Of a stretch of 9,069 nucleotides of DNA, positions 1 to 6,986 are shown in pieces; within the stretch, counting starts at the first letter, position 1, and each line of letters starts with the position of its first letter. Position numbers and translations under genes: made by a program. Location: positions 1-9,069 of the forward strand of contig JAFTBT010000076.1 in assembly GCA_017455085.1 (NCBI GenBank), in the 5' to 3' direction. Under the pieces are notes generated by a model that did not search any database, was not told the origin of the DNA, and saw only the letters and a program-made list of their open reading frames with translations. Source of the DNA: Synergistaceae bacterium (lineage in GTDB: Bacteria; Synergistota; Synergistia; Synergistales; Aminobacteriaceae).

Positions 1-1
1 C

Positions 2-3000
2 TGGGGTACTGAGCACTGGAAACAGTCAGCGGTCGCAGCTCTTGCCGGAGATTTTGACGGCGATGGAATTCAGGAAGCTGCAATCGTCACCAAAACAAAC
101 GGCCTCAGTCTGGGAGATATGAGGATCAAAGTCTTCAAATACAGATCCAGCGGCTGGACCAGCAGTGAACTTAGTGCCGCGGATAATCAATTCTGGGGTA
201 CGCTCAAAGCAACAAGGGCTGACCTTGACGGGGACGGGCAGGACGAAATTGTGGTGCTTGTCCTTCAGGACTGGTATTCAACTACTATTTACCCTCGTCT
301 GGAATATTGGGGCTTCAACCACGGGTCAATAACACCGATTCGCTACGCACAATACAACAAAGGCGGAGCAGGCGATACGAGCGTTTTGGGCTATTCGTTA
401 GACGAGAGCAACGGTGAGTACAGCCAGTACTACAGGACAGCCGAAGAGTTCTGCATAACGGCAGGGCCTCTCACCGGCACAAAGGGCAAAGCCAAACTCG
501 CGGACGACGTAGCTATCAGCCACATCAACGACTCAAGGAGCAGCGTGTACGTCATCCCGACAAAGCTCGACAGCAGCAACAACTTCGCAGGATTCGGCAC
601 CACCAAGACCGTCTTCAACTACATAGACTCCAGCGAGGGCAGAAGGGGCGCAATTCTCACCGCAGACTTCGCGAACGAGACCCTCATGCTCGACAGGCCC
701 GTACACTCCATGAGTCCCAGCGATACCAGCTACGTCACACTCCTTCAGGCTATGCCTTACCACATCGATAACGTAGACATCAAGCTCAAAACCGTTATCA
801 ATAACGCAGAAATCAACGGCAAAGTCGTTGACTACCCCGTCAACTACACATTCAGCGGGTTCAAGGGTGATGAGGGCAACGGACAGATGAGCGTTACCTA
901 CAAAAGGAATGCCTCAAGCTCAGGGACAGAAGATGCTAAATTCTCTATGGCCTCGACCACTGAGACGATTTCCCTGCTCGGAGATGCCGGAACGTACGCT
1001 CAAGGCTACCTCAGCTTGCGCACAATGCAGGCAAATATTGCAGGAAACTTTGACTCAAGGGCAAAAGCTGCCGCAGACACTATGAATACCATCATGGATT
1101 TCGTTACGGACAAAATCGACTCTGTCAATGAACAATCGTCCACTAAAGCATATGAAACCATAGAAAAAAATGATGTTGAAGCTCTTCTTTGGGACACAAT
1201 CATCAAGTACGAAGCCCAGCAGCATATTTGGAGGTACAAGATACTGAATAATCCTCTGCCTTCATGGTATAAGCTGGGGGAAAAAGCTGATTACGCAAGC
1301 AATGACCTTCAGCCGGAAGCGCAGGTACATTCTTTGACGTTCACGATATACGACACTCCCACGAAAAAAAACACTACATCCGAAGAGGACAACACTTATC
1401 AGGCCAGACACGAGGAAGGAAATCTATTCTCGTATCCTTCAGCACTTGATGAGTCAAAGTATGACGGAGTTGAAGGCTATAACGCGGACGGAGAGCTTAT
1501 CGAGCGTACATGGATAACTTGGTCGAAGGGCAGAGATGCTTCATCGAGTGTTCAGTTCGTAGAGTCAAAAATCGAATCTATAGGCAGCAGCGAAACTTCA
1601 AAGCCGAGCGAGTTAAGTAAAACCTTGTCAGCAGTAGGCTCATTCGTCAATAAGGCATGGGATACAGTAAAGGGCTGGTTCGGAGCGTCTGCGGCAGAGA
1701 ACTTCAAGACGGCGGATATAGCGAACTTGTTCGGAGGGTCAGACATGGCGGACAGCACCACGAACGCCAAAAACTTCACCAAGAGTCTGTCATCATCTGA
1801 GGAAATAGCTATAGGTCTTTACGGAAGGAGTACTATTCCGGGCGAAGAAGCAGGCCACATGATTATGACTATGCCGTATATCGCAAAGGAAGGTACGCTG
1901 AAGGTGGCTCATGCGGTTAATCTTTTGCGTAACAGCATGTCCCGTTTGTGGGGAGCGAACAGCATATACAGCAAGCTGCCGGATCCTGCACTTGTCCTGC
2001 CCAAGAAGTTTTTGCGCTGCGGAGCGAGTATACAGGCGACCACTAACAACGCTTCAGCGATGCAGGCCAGAGGAATCAGGTTCTACATTCCTGCTGCTGA
2101 CATGTATACGACCGAGAATTTGGTTGCCGGACTGACCTACGATATACGCATTCCGCTCTATAACGCCAGCTTCTTGGACACAGGCAATTTCAAGGTGAAG
2201 TTGTCCTACGCAACAACGGACGAATTTGACACCGATAACCCGCGCACGGAAAAGTCAAAGAAAGCACTGCATGAGATTCAGACAATTACCACGTCATTGT
2301 ACGGCTGGGGCCAGAACAAGGGCTGGGCAGTGTTCACATGGACAGTGCCGGATGATATGCCTTCAATGAACTATGTATTCTTTGTGCAGATAGACCCGGA
2401 CCACGAAAAGCAGGAAGTACACGAAGAGAGGCTTGATGATGCCGGAAATACGGTAGACATAGGCGGAAACAACGAAGGCTACTTCACGTTTTCTGTAACC
2501 TCGAAAAAAGACCTTGAGGGCAAGTACACAGCGGCCGCTGCAATTATGGCGGGCGAGTATAAGCCGAAACACTCTAACGGAGTAATCTGCAGTGCGATGT
2601 TCACGGGAGCGCAGTATGATTCTGACGGAGGAAAATTCAGGGCAGCAGTTGAGACGCTTGACCGTACCGGGATGATCAGTGCTGACGTGAGGCTGAATGA
2701 TTGGGAGTCCGATGAGGATAATGCAACGTTAGTAGCGTTGATGGCCTTGATGTATCAGCTAGCGGGAGTCAGCGAAGACTATACTGTACCTGTGAAGTTC
2801 ACGGTAACGTACGAGGGAGATACGTATTATCCTGAGGCGTACCTGCAAGGCGTGAACCTGAAGCCCGGAGCTGCGGAGAGGCTGAGAAATGAGAATGCCA
2901 GAACACCGAATCGTGAGGATATAGAGAACGTATTCTCTGTGCATAGGATGGCACTAGTCCCGCACACTACGGTATCATTCATACAGCACCTAATGCCGCT

Positions 3001-3250
3001 GAAGATGGACTGGGAGAACGGATCAGTATTTGAGTTTTACGTGCCTGATCTTGCGGCAGCGTCAGTACTTGAGGAGATAGCTGAAAGCTCAGCGGAAGCC
3101 TCAGAAGGTGATGACACGTCCGGTGATGACCCCGGCACGGACACTCCGGCTACCAGCACTGTAGGAAGTTCCGGAGGCGGATGCGAAACGTTCGGGCTTG
3201 GCCTGATGGGACTCGCAGCGTTGGTGTTCATCCAGCGGAAAAAACGCTAA
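2..3250 (+). CDS. Large surface protein with FG-GAP-type loops and Synergist-CTERM sorting signal (5' partial)
   Basis: The reading frame is open from base 2, so the ATG at 119 is internal and the true start lies left of the window; 1082 residues are visible. Numbering from the first visible residue, two DxDGDG loops (DFDGDG at 17-22, DLDGDG at 74-79), 57 residues apart, look like the calcium-binding loops of FG-GAP/VCBS beta-propeller blades. The middle is Ser/Asn/Thr-rich with a helical patch around 548-560. Residues about 700-835 resemble a CARDB-like Ig fold: an AGLTYDIRIPLYN strand, a WTVPDDMP turn and the IDPDHEKQEVHEE stretch, which recalls the VDPDNxIxExNE pattern of that family. An acidic linker (about 1028-1053) precedes the C-terminal sorting signal. 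I infer an exported, surface-anchored protein, perhaps for adhesion or polymer binding; the ligand is unknown. Cysteines are rare outside the sorting motif. A terminator follows directly, so this gene ends its transcript. Confidence 0.85.
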   Translation, partial: WGTEHWKQSAVAALAGDFDGDGIQEAAIVTKTNGLSLGDMRIKVFKYRSSGWTSSELSAADNQFWGTLKATRADLDGDGQDEIVVLVLQDWYSTTIYPRLEYWGFNHGSITPIRYAQYNKGGAGDTSVLGYSLDESNGEYSQYYRTAEEFCITAGPLTGTKGKAKLADDVAISHINDSRSSVYVIPTKLDSSNNFAGFGTTKTVFNYIDSSEGRRGAILTADFANETLMLDRPVHSMSPSDTSYVTLLQAMPYHIDNVDIKLKTVINNAEINGKVVDYPVNYTFSGFKGDEGNGQMSVTYKRNASSSGTEDAKFSMASTTETISLLGDAGTYAQGYLSLRTMQANIAGNFDSRAKAAADTMNTIMDFVTDKIDSVNEQSSTKAYETIEKNDVEALLWDTIIKYEAQQHIWRYKILNNPLPSWYKLGEKADYASNDLQPEAQVHSLTFTIYDTPTKKNTTSEEDNTYQARHEEGNLFSYPSALDESKYDGVEGYNADGELIERTWITWSKGRDASSSVQFVESKIESIGSSETSKPSELSKTLSAVGSFVNKAWDTVKGWFGASAAENFKTADIANLFGGSDMADSTTNAKNFTKSLSSSEEIAIGLYGRSTIPGEEAGHMIMTMPYIAKEGTLKVAHAVNLLRNSMSRLWGANSIYSKLPDPALVLPKKFLRCGASIQATTNNASAMQARGIRFYIPAADMYTTENLVAGLTYDIRIPLYNASFLDTGNFKVKLSYATTDEFDTDNPRTEKSKKALHEIQTITTSLYGWGQNKGWAVFTWTVPDDMPSMNYVFFVQIDPDHEKQEVHEERLDDAGNTVDIGGNNEGYFTFSVTSKKDLEGKYTAAAAIMAGEYKPKHSNGVICSAMFTGAQYDSDGGKFRAAVETLDRTGMISADVRLNDWESDEDNATLVALMALMYQLAGVSEDYTVPVKFTVTYEGDTYYPEAYLQGVNLKPGAAERLRNENARTPNREDIENVFSVHRMALVPHTTVSFIQHLMPLKMDWENGSVFEFYVPDLAAASVLEEIAESSAEASEGDDTSGDDPGTDTPATSTVGSSGGGCETFGLGLMGLAALVFIQRKKR
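3167..3247 (+). other. Synergist-CTERM-like C-terminal sorting signal
   Basis: The last 27 residues of the surface protein read SSGGGC, a 15-residue mostly hydrophobic segment (residues 1064-1078) and a basic RKKR tail. This tripartite plan, with an invariant-looking Cys at 1061 just before the membrane segment, is the one described for the Synergistota-specific Synergist-CTERM family, and resembles the GlyGly-CTERM and MYXO-CTERM classes. I infer processing by a dedicated membrane protease with attachment through or near the Cys. The processing enzyme is not in this window. Confidence 0.82.
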
Positions 3251-3297
3251 TGCCCCACTAATAACTTTTACCTTTGTAAATGCGTTTCCATAACGCG

Positions 3298-3324
3298 AAG
3301 GGGAGTGTAAAAGCTCCCCTTTTT
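3298..3324 (+). terminator. Rho-independent terminator of the surface protein gene
   Basis: A perfect 8 bp stem (AAGGGGAG at 3298-3305, CTCCCCTT at 3314-3321) encloses an 8-base loop and runs into a T tract (TTTTT at 3320-3324, then CTT). It lies 47 bases after the stop at 3248-3250. Read on the minus strand the stem is followed by CGCG instead of a T tract, so it should work mainly in the + direction, although it also sits just past the 3' end of the convergent minus-strand gene. Confidence 0.85.
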
Positions 3325-3331
3325 CTTCACA

Positions 3332-4057
3332 TCACTTCAGCTTTTCGCCGGTCATATCGTAGACGCGCCACACAGCACTATTTTCTGCTCCGCTCCTACG
3401 CAAAAACTTGATCGTGTATTCCATCATGATCTTGTATGTCTTATCGCCGGAAATTATCTTACCGGTCAAATCATCAGTAACATACGACAAAATTCTTGCC
3501 TTCATATACACTTCAAGATAGTCCATCCCGTCCTCCTGTTTAGCGTCGTCAAGAGACAAACAAACTATCTCTATCCCTTCAGTGTGGTCGGTCCGGCATT
3601 CCTCCCTGAAAGGATACAGCACCCCGTCCATGTGCGTGAAAAATTCCTCCGTCATGTTGTCTTTCAGCGGGGTGATGTCCTTATTCTGCCACACTACTTG
3701 CATGTTGCAGTAAAGCTCCTCAGCGTATGCCTCGAAAGCCTTACGGTCAAAAGCAGGATTCGCAGCAAGATACTTCTTGATTCTCCGCTTCCTCCTCACA
3801 GAATCTACAGCAATAATCACAATCTCTCCGCCTATTATCGCCAGCAACGACACACCTATCATTCCGAACACTAGATCAGCCGTGCCAACAACACCCCTTT
3901 CTGCGTCAGTATACTCACGCCGTGAAGATGTACTGCGTCTGCTGCGTGAAGATGACCTCGAACTCCTCCCGGAAAACCCGCCGAAATCTGCGCTTGCACT
4001 CACCGCCAAAAGCATACATGCACAAATCACTATTCCTGCAAAAACTTTTCTCTTCAT
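3332..4057 (-). CDS. Membrane-anchored Tim44-like domain protein
   Basis: This is a 241-residue protein. Residues 1-23 form a signal peptide with basic N-terminus (MKRK), a hydrophobic core and a likely signal peptidase I site after SASA. A short Arg/Ser-rich stretch (about 29-47) follows, then a membrane segment at about 60-86, a basic cluster (RRKRRIKK, 88-95) and a soluble domain from about 98 to the end. That domain has the pattern of bacterial Tim44-like proteins: FDRKAFEAYAEELYCNMQ, then W-N-K-D-ITPLKDNMTEEF, a central VxMKARILSYVTDD strand, and a late YTIKFLRR followed by a Trp. The fold is NTF2-like. Bacterial members have no settled function, and a role in protein import as in mitochondria should not be assumed. 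The start has an AAGGA at 4071-4075 (minus strand) but at a rather long spacing of about 13 bases. The gene stands alone, convergent with the surface protein gene and divergent from the GntP permease gene. Confidence 0.8.
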   Translation of the reverse strand: MKRKVFAGIVICACMLLAVSASADFGGFSGRSSRSSSRSRRSTSSRREYTDAERGVVGTADLVFGMIGVSLLAIIGGEIVIIAVDSVRRKRRIKKYLAANPAFDRKAFEAYAEELYCNMQVVWQNKDITPLKDNMTEEFFTHMDGVLYPFREECRTDHTEGIEIVCLSLDDAKQEDGMDYLEVYMKARILSYVTDDLTGKIISGDKTYKIMMEYTIKFLRRSGAENSAVWRVYDMTGEKLK

Positions 4058-4095
4058 AGCTGTAACACTGTCCTTACGTCAAAATATTACGCGGA

Positions 4096-4124
4096 AAAAT
4101 AAGCTGTTAAGAGTGTATAATCAA
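4096..4124 (-). promoter_or_regulatory. Candidate sigma-70 promoter for the Tim44-like gene
   Basis: Read on the minus strand there is TTGATT (4124-4119), a 17-base spacer and TATTTT (4101-4096). Transcription would begin near 4089, giving a leader of about 30 bases that contains the ribosome binding site. The hexamers are imperfect, so this is a reasoned guess from spacing and position. Confidence 0.35.
4116..4121 (+). promoter_or_regulatory. Candidate -10 box for the GntP permease gene
   Basis: A perfect TATAAT sits 62 bases before the permease start, inside the divergent spacer. No good -35 box lies 16-18 bases upstream (GGAAAA at the 17-base position), so the promoter may need an activator or be weak. 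It overlaps the candidate -35 box of the divergent gene. Confidence 0.4.
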
Positions 4125-4183
4125 GCAATTATTCTACCATTCATCAATTCACAAAAATTTATTCGGAAGGAGTTTTTTTCACA

Positions 4184-5548
4184 ATGGTACAAGGTTCTAT
4201 GTTAGTCGTTATTCTGGTGATAGCTATCATCTTGATGGTGCTGCTCATCTCCAAAATGAAGTTTCACCCGTTCGTCGCGCTGTTCGCTGTTGCGCTGGCT
4301 ATGGGACTCGCTGTCGGAATGCCTCCCGCAAAAGTCCTAGACACCATACTAAACGGCTTCGGAGGCACATGCAGGGGAATCGGTATCGTGATTCTGCTGG
4401 GTACGATTATCGGCGCAATGCTCGAAAAATCCGGAGCTGCCTTCACTATGGCCGACTCTGTGCTTAAGGTCGTAGGCGAAAAACGTCCAGCCCTCGCTAT
4501 GGGTCTGATCGGCTGGGTGGTGTCTATTCCTGTGTTCTGTGACTCTGGATTCGTCATACTGTCCTCGCTCAACAAGTCATTAGCCCGCAGAAGCGGTGTC
4601 AAGCTCTCCGTGATGGCTATAGCTCTGTCGACGGGTCTGTACGCAACTCACACCCTAGTTCCTCCGACTCCCGGACCTATCGCCGCAGCAAATGAGCTCG
4701 GTGCAGATCTCGGAATGGTCATCATGTGGGGAATCGGTGTATCGATCGTGTCGGTCTTGGCCGGATACATCTATGCTCTGATTGCCGGGCCGCACCTTCC
4801 TGTTCCGTTCGACGAGAATCAGGCAGCAGGTGAGTCATACGAGGAACTCAAGGCCAAGTACGGGACTCTTCCGTCAGCGTTCAAGTCATTCGCCCCGATT
4901 CTGATACCGTTAATCCTGATAGCATTCAGCTCATTCATCAGCTACCCGACCAATCTGGCGAAAATCGGCGGCAAAGAGACAATGCTTTACGTTACAGCTA
5001 CATTCTTGGGAAATCCCGTAATAGCCCTGTCAATCGGAGTAGTGCTGTGTTTCTTCCTAGCACCCTTCAAGGAGGAAGTAACCAACGGCTGGATTGGTGC
5101 AGGCGTTAAGGACGGCGCAAACATCATCATGATTACGGCAGCAGGCGGCGGACTCGGAGCGGTCATCGCAGCGTCAGGAGTCGGGAACTACATCGGTGAG
5201 GCTCTTTCGTCGTACAACTTCGGAATCTTCTTGCCGTTCATCATTGCAGCAGCACTCAAGACTGCACAAGGGTCTTCCACTGTAGCAATCGTAACCACTG
5301 CGCAGATTATTGCTCCTATGCTTGCGTCACTGGGACTCGGTGCGCCTATGGGTGCGGTGCTGGCGACTCTGGCCATCGGTTCGGGAGCTATGGTTGTGTC
5401 TCACGCAAACGACTCGTATTTCTGGGTGGTGTCTCAGTTCTCGGATATGGATCTGAATACCGCGTACAAGGCTCAGACAGTCGCGACTCTGGTTCAGGGA
5501 GTTGTGGCAGTTTTGGCGATCTACGGAATTTCTCTGTACATGCTCTAA
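4184..5548 (+). CDS. GntP-family permease (gluconate or related sugar/organic acid symporter)
   Basis: This 454-residue, very hydrophobic protein is the normal length for the GntP family of proton-coupled inner membrane symporters. Family signatures are intact: IPVFCDSGFVILSSLN (115 on), ATHTLVPPTPGPIAAANELG (154 on), the GSSTVAIVTTAQIIAPML stretch, and SHANDSYFWVVSQFSDMD (406 on) near the C-terminus. Members carry gluconate, idonate, fructuronate, D-serine or glycerate-like compounds; sequence alone does not choose between them, and no neighbouring catabolic gene helps. The start is supported by GGAAGGAG at 4165-4172 with an 11-base spacer; a second in-frame ATG at 4199 is less well placed. 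A 45 bp gap without terminator leads to the CitMHS gene, so the two are likely one transcript. Family assignment is sure, substrate is not. Confidence 0.93.
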   Translation: MVQGSMLVVILVIAIILMVLLISKMKFHPFVALFAVALAMGLAVGMPPAKVLDTILNGFGGTCRGIGIVILLGTIIGAMLEKSGAAFTMADSVLKVVGEKRPALAMGLIGWVVSIPVFCDSGFVILSSLNKSLARRSGVKLSVMAIALSTGLYATHTLVPPTPGPIAAANELGADLGMVIMWGIGVSIVSVLAGYIYALIAGPHLPVPFDENQAAGESYEELKAKYGTLPSAFKSFAPILIPLILIAFSSFISYPTNLAKIGGKETMLYVTATFLGNPVIALSIGVVLCFFLAPFKEEVTNGWIGAGVKDGANIIMITAAGGGLGAVIAASGVGNYIGEALSSYNFGIFLPFIIAAALKTAQGSSTVAIVTTAQIIAPMLASLGLGAPMGAVLATLAIGSGAMVVSHANDSYFWVVSQFSDMDLNTAYKAQTVATLVQGVVAVLAIYGISLYML

Positions 5549-5581
5549 GTCCGTGCAGAAAGTTCACTATACTTAACCCTT

Positions 5582-5587
5582 AGGAGG
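5582..5587 (+). promoter_or_regulatory. Strong Shine-Dalgarno site that fixes a TTG start
   Basis: AGGAGG lies 6 bases before the TTG at 5594. The first in-frame ATG, at 5618, would remove part of the first membrane segment and has no such site, so TTG is the better start of the CitMHS gene. Confidence 0.75.
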
Positions 5588-5593
5588 TATTTT

Positions 5594-6508
5594 TTGGTAG
5601 CAACTGTAGGCTTCTTAATGATCATTGCCATAGTCTTCCTACTCCTCAAAGGCAAAATGTCCCCCATCGTGGTGCTTGCTGTCATCCCAGCGATTGCGGC
5701 TCTGGTTTTAGGGCATGACCCGATAGCCATCTCCAAGTTCATCCAGAACGGCATCAAGACCACAACAAGCAACGGTATCCTGTTCATCTTCTCGGTGATA
5801 TATTTCGGAGTGCTGTCCGATACAGGACTGTTTGACGTAATAGTGAACTGGCTCGTCAAGAAAGCAGGAAGCAATGTTATCGCGGTTACCGTAGCCACTG
5901 CAATAATCGCAACGATTGCACACCTCGACGGCACAACTGCTACGACAGTGCTAATCACGATTCCGTCACTGTACCCCGTCTACAAGCGCATGAACATCGA
6001 CAGCAGAATACTCCTCTGCATAACCGGCGCATGTATGGGCGTGATGAACCTCCTTCCGTGGGGAGGCCCTACAGCCCGCGCGGCTACGGTGCTTGCTATG
6101 GACGCAAATGCTCTGTGGAATATGCTCATCCCTGTACAGATTGCCGGATTCGTCATCAACATAGTGCTCGGCGTTCTGCTGGGAATGTATGCAGTGAAGT
6201 CCGGTGCAGGCGTGGGAAAAGGTGAAGAGGTCGCGAGCAGCACCAAAGAGGCAGAAGAAGCAAATGCTCTCCGGAAATCGAGTCCCTACCTTGTGTTCAA
6301 CCTGATACTTACGATTGCGGTTATAGCTGTGCTGTCTATGGGACTCATGTCTAGCTACGTGGTGTTCTTGGTGGCACTGTGCGTACTCTTGGCCGTGAAT
6401 TACCCTGACCAGAAACTGCAGGATAAGCTCGTCAAGAAACATGCTCCTGCTGCGCTGATAATCTCTGCAACGCTGTTTGCTGCGGGGTGCGATGGTCGGA
6501 GTGTTTGA
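5594..6508 (+). CDS. CitMHS-family citrate-type transporter, N-terminal part (frameshifted)
   Basis: The frame gives 304 residues, of which the first 298 are true CitMHS sequence and the last six (CDGRSV) are out-of-frame residues before a TGA. The CitMHS family imports citrate complexed with Mg2+ or Ca2+ and related carboxylates, with proton symport, across the inner membrane. Signatures seen are HLDGTTATTVLITIPSLYP (110 on) and NLLPWGGPTARAATVL (152 on), the latter nearly diagnostic. Where relatives read TLFAAG followed by a V/M-x-G-V/I-F-x-G-T-G-M segment, this frame breaks after TLFAAG, and the rest continues in the next frame at 6489. Removing one G from the run at 6484-6487 restores a 433-residue protein, the usual family length. 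The start is TTG with a strong Shine-Dalgarno site. As it stands the product would lack the last third of the transporter and is unlikely to work. Confidence 0.85.
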   Translation: MVATVGFLMIIAIVFLLLKGKMSPIVVLAVIPAIAALVLGHDPIAISKFIQNGIKTTTSNGILFIFSVIYFGVLSDTGLFDVIVNWLVKKAGSNVIAVTVATAIIATIAHLDGTTATTVLITIPSLYPVYKRMNIDSRILLCITGACMGVMNLLPWGGPTARAATVLAMDANALWNMLIPVQIAGFVINIVLGVLLGMYAVKSGAGVGKGEEVASSTKEAEEANALRKSSPYLVFNLILTIAVIAVLSMGLMSSYVVFLVALCVLLAVNYPDQKLQDKLVKKHAPAALIISATLFAAGCDGRSV

Positions 6509-6896
6509 CGGAACAGGAATGCTTGAGGCTATGGCAAAGGCTATCATGTCAGTGATTCCGGAGGCTATGGGCAAATACATTCACGTGATTTTCGGACTGC
6601 TGGCTCTTCCGCTGGGGCTGTGCATCGGGACGGACGCATATTTTTACGGGATTATGCCGCTGGTGATTCAGGTGGGGCAGACTTACGGAGTAGCTCCGCT
6701 GTCTACGGCTATGGCTATGCTCATCGGGAAGAATATCGCCCTCATGGTCAGCCCGCTGGTGCCTGCAACGTTCCTAGCGATCGGACTCACGAATACGGAG
6801 CTGAAGGATCACATGAAGTTCTCGATTCCGCCGTATTATGCCGTCAGTGTCGTAATGCTGATATTCGGTATAGTGGTCGGAATTATCCCGCTGTAA
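6477..6896 (+). CDS. CitMHS-family transporter, C-terminal part (frameshifted)
   Basis: This frame holds the missing last third of the preceding transporter. Family sequence starts at the Ala codon 6489 (AMVGVFDGTGMLEAMAK) and runs through IGTDAYFYGIMPL (about 344-356 of the rejoined protein) and SPLVPATFLAIGL (386 on) to the normal C-terminus. The frame opens with a TTG at 6477 and has an ATG at 6492, but neither has a Shine-Dalgarno sequence, and separate translation would give only part of the membrane domain. The first few codons (LLRG) are not family sequence. It should be read as the second piece of one gene and not as an independent protein. Substitutions in this half are conservative and no further stop or shift is seen, so any break is recent or is a base-call error. 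Confidence 0.82.
   Translation: MLRGAMVGVFDGTGMLEAMAKAIMSVIPEAMGKYIHVIFGLLALPLGLCIGTDAYFYGIMPLVIQVGQTYGVAPLSTAMAMLIGKNIALMVSPLVPATFLAIGLTNTELKDHMKFSIPPYYAVSVVMLIFGIVVGIIPL
6484..6487 (+). other. Frameshift site (GGGG run) in the CitMHS gene
   Basis: The sequence reads GCG GGG TGC in the upstream frame; family alignment from memory expects Ala-Gly-Ala-Met, that is GCG GGT GCG ATG. One extra G in this run explains the break exactly. Rejoining needs a +1 move of the ribosome, with Gly-tRNA shifting from GGG to GGT. I see no supporting stop codon or stimulatory Shine-Dalgarno-like element right at the site, so error or a recent mutation is likelier than programmed shifting. Confidence 0.8.
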
Positions 6897-6915
6897 CAAA
6901 CATTTAGACTCTATA

Positions 6916-6960
6916 CTCCCCTCTATTTGCTGAGAGAAATTCCCGGCATTAGGGGGGATT
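6916..6960 (+). other. Leader with two mutually exclusive hairpins before the phosphohexomutase
   Basis: The run of six Gs at 6952-6957 can pair with either of two upstream segments: CTCCCCT at 6916-6922 (7 pairs, one G-T wobble, 28-base loop) or AATTCCC at 6938-6944 with 6954-6960 (7 pairs, one wobble, 9-base loop). No T tract follows, so neither is a plain terminator. The pairing ends 9 bases before the ribosome binding site AAGGAGG (6970-6976). Any regulatory role is speculation. Confidence 0.25.
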
Positions 6961-6986
6961 ATTACTAGTAAGGAGGCAAGAAACAC

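Noticed and set aside
119..121. ATG as start of the large surface protein
   Set aside because: The frame continues upstream to the window edge with in-register protein sequence including the DFDGDG loop, and no ribosome binding site precedes this ATG.
3777..4205. 142-codon + strand frame crossing the divergent promoter region
   Set aside because: It is antisense to the Tim44-like gene, has no ribosome binding site, low-complexity composition, and overlaps the permease start.
4264..4602. 112-codon minus-strand frame inside the GntP permease
   Set aside because: It is an antisense shadow of an unmistakable GntP gene with no ribosome binding site.
5545..6580. Long minus-strand frames opposite the CitMHS gene (5545-5958 and 5966-6580)
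   Set aside because: They mirror the codon structure of the real gene, have no plausible starts or family motifs, and the Ala/Thr/Ile-rich translation is typical of antisense of membrane protein genes.
6912..6917. TATACT resembling a -10 box before the phosphohexomutase
   Set aside because: No -35-like hexamer is found at 16-18 bases upstream, so a promoter here cannot be supported.
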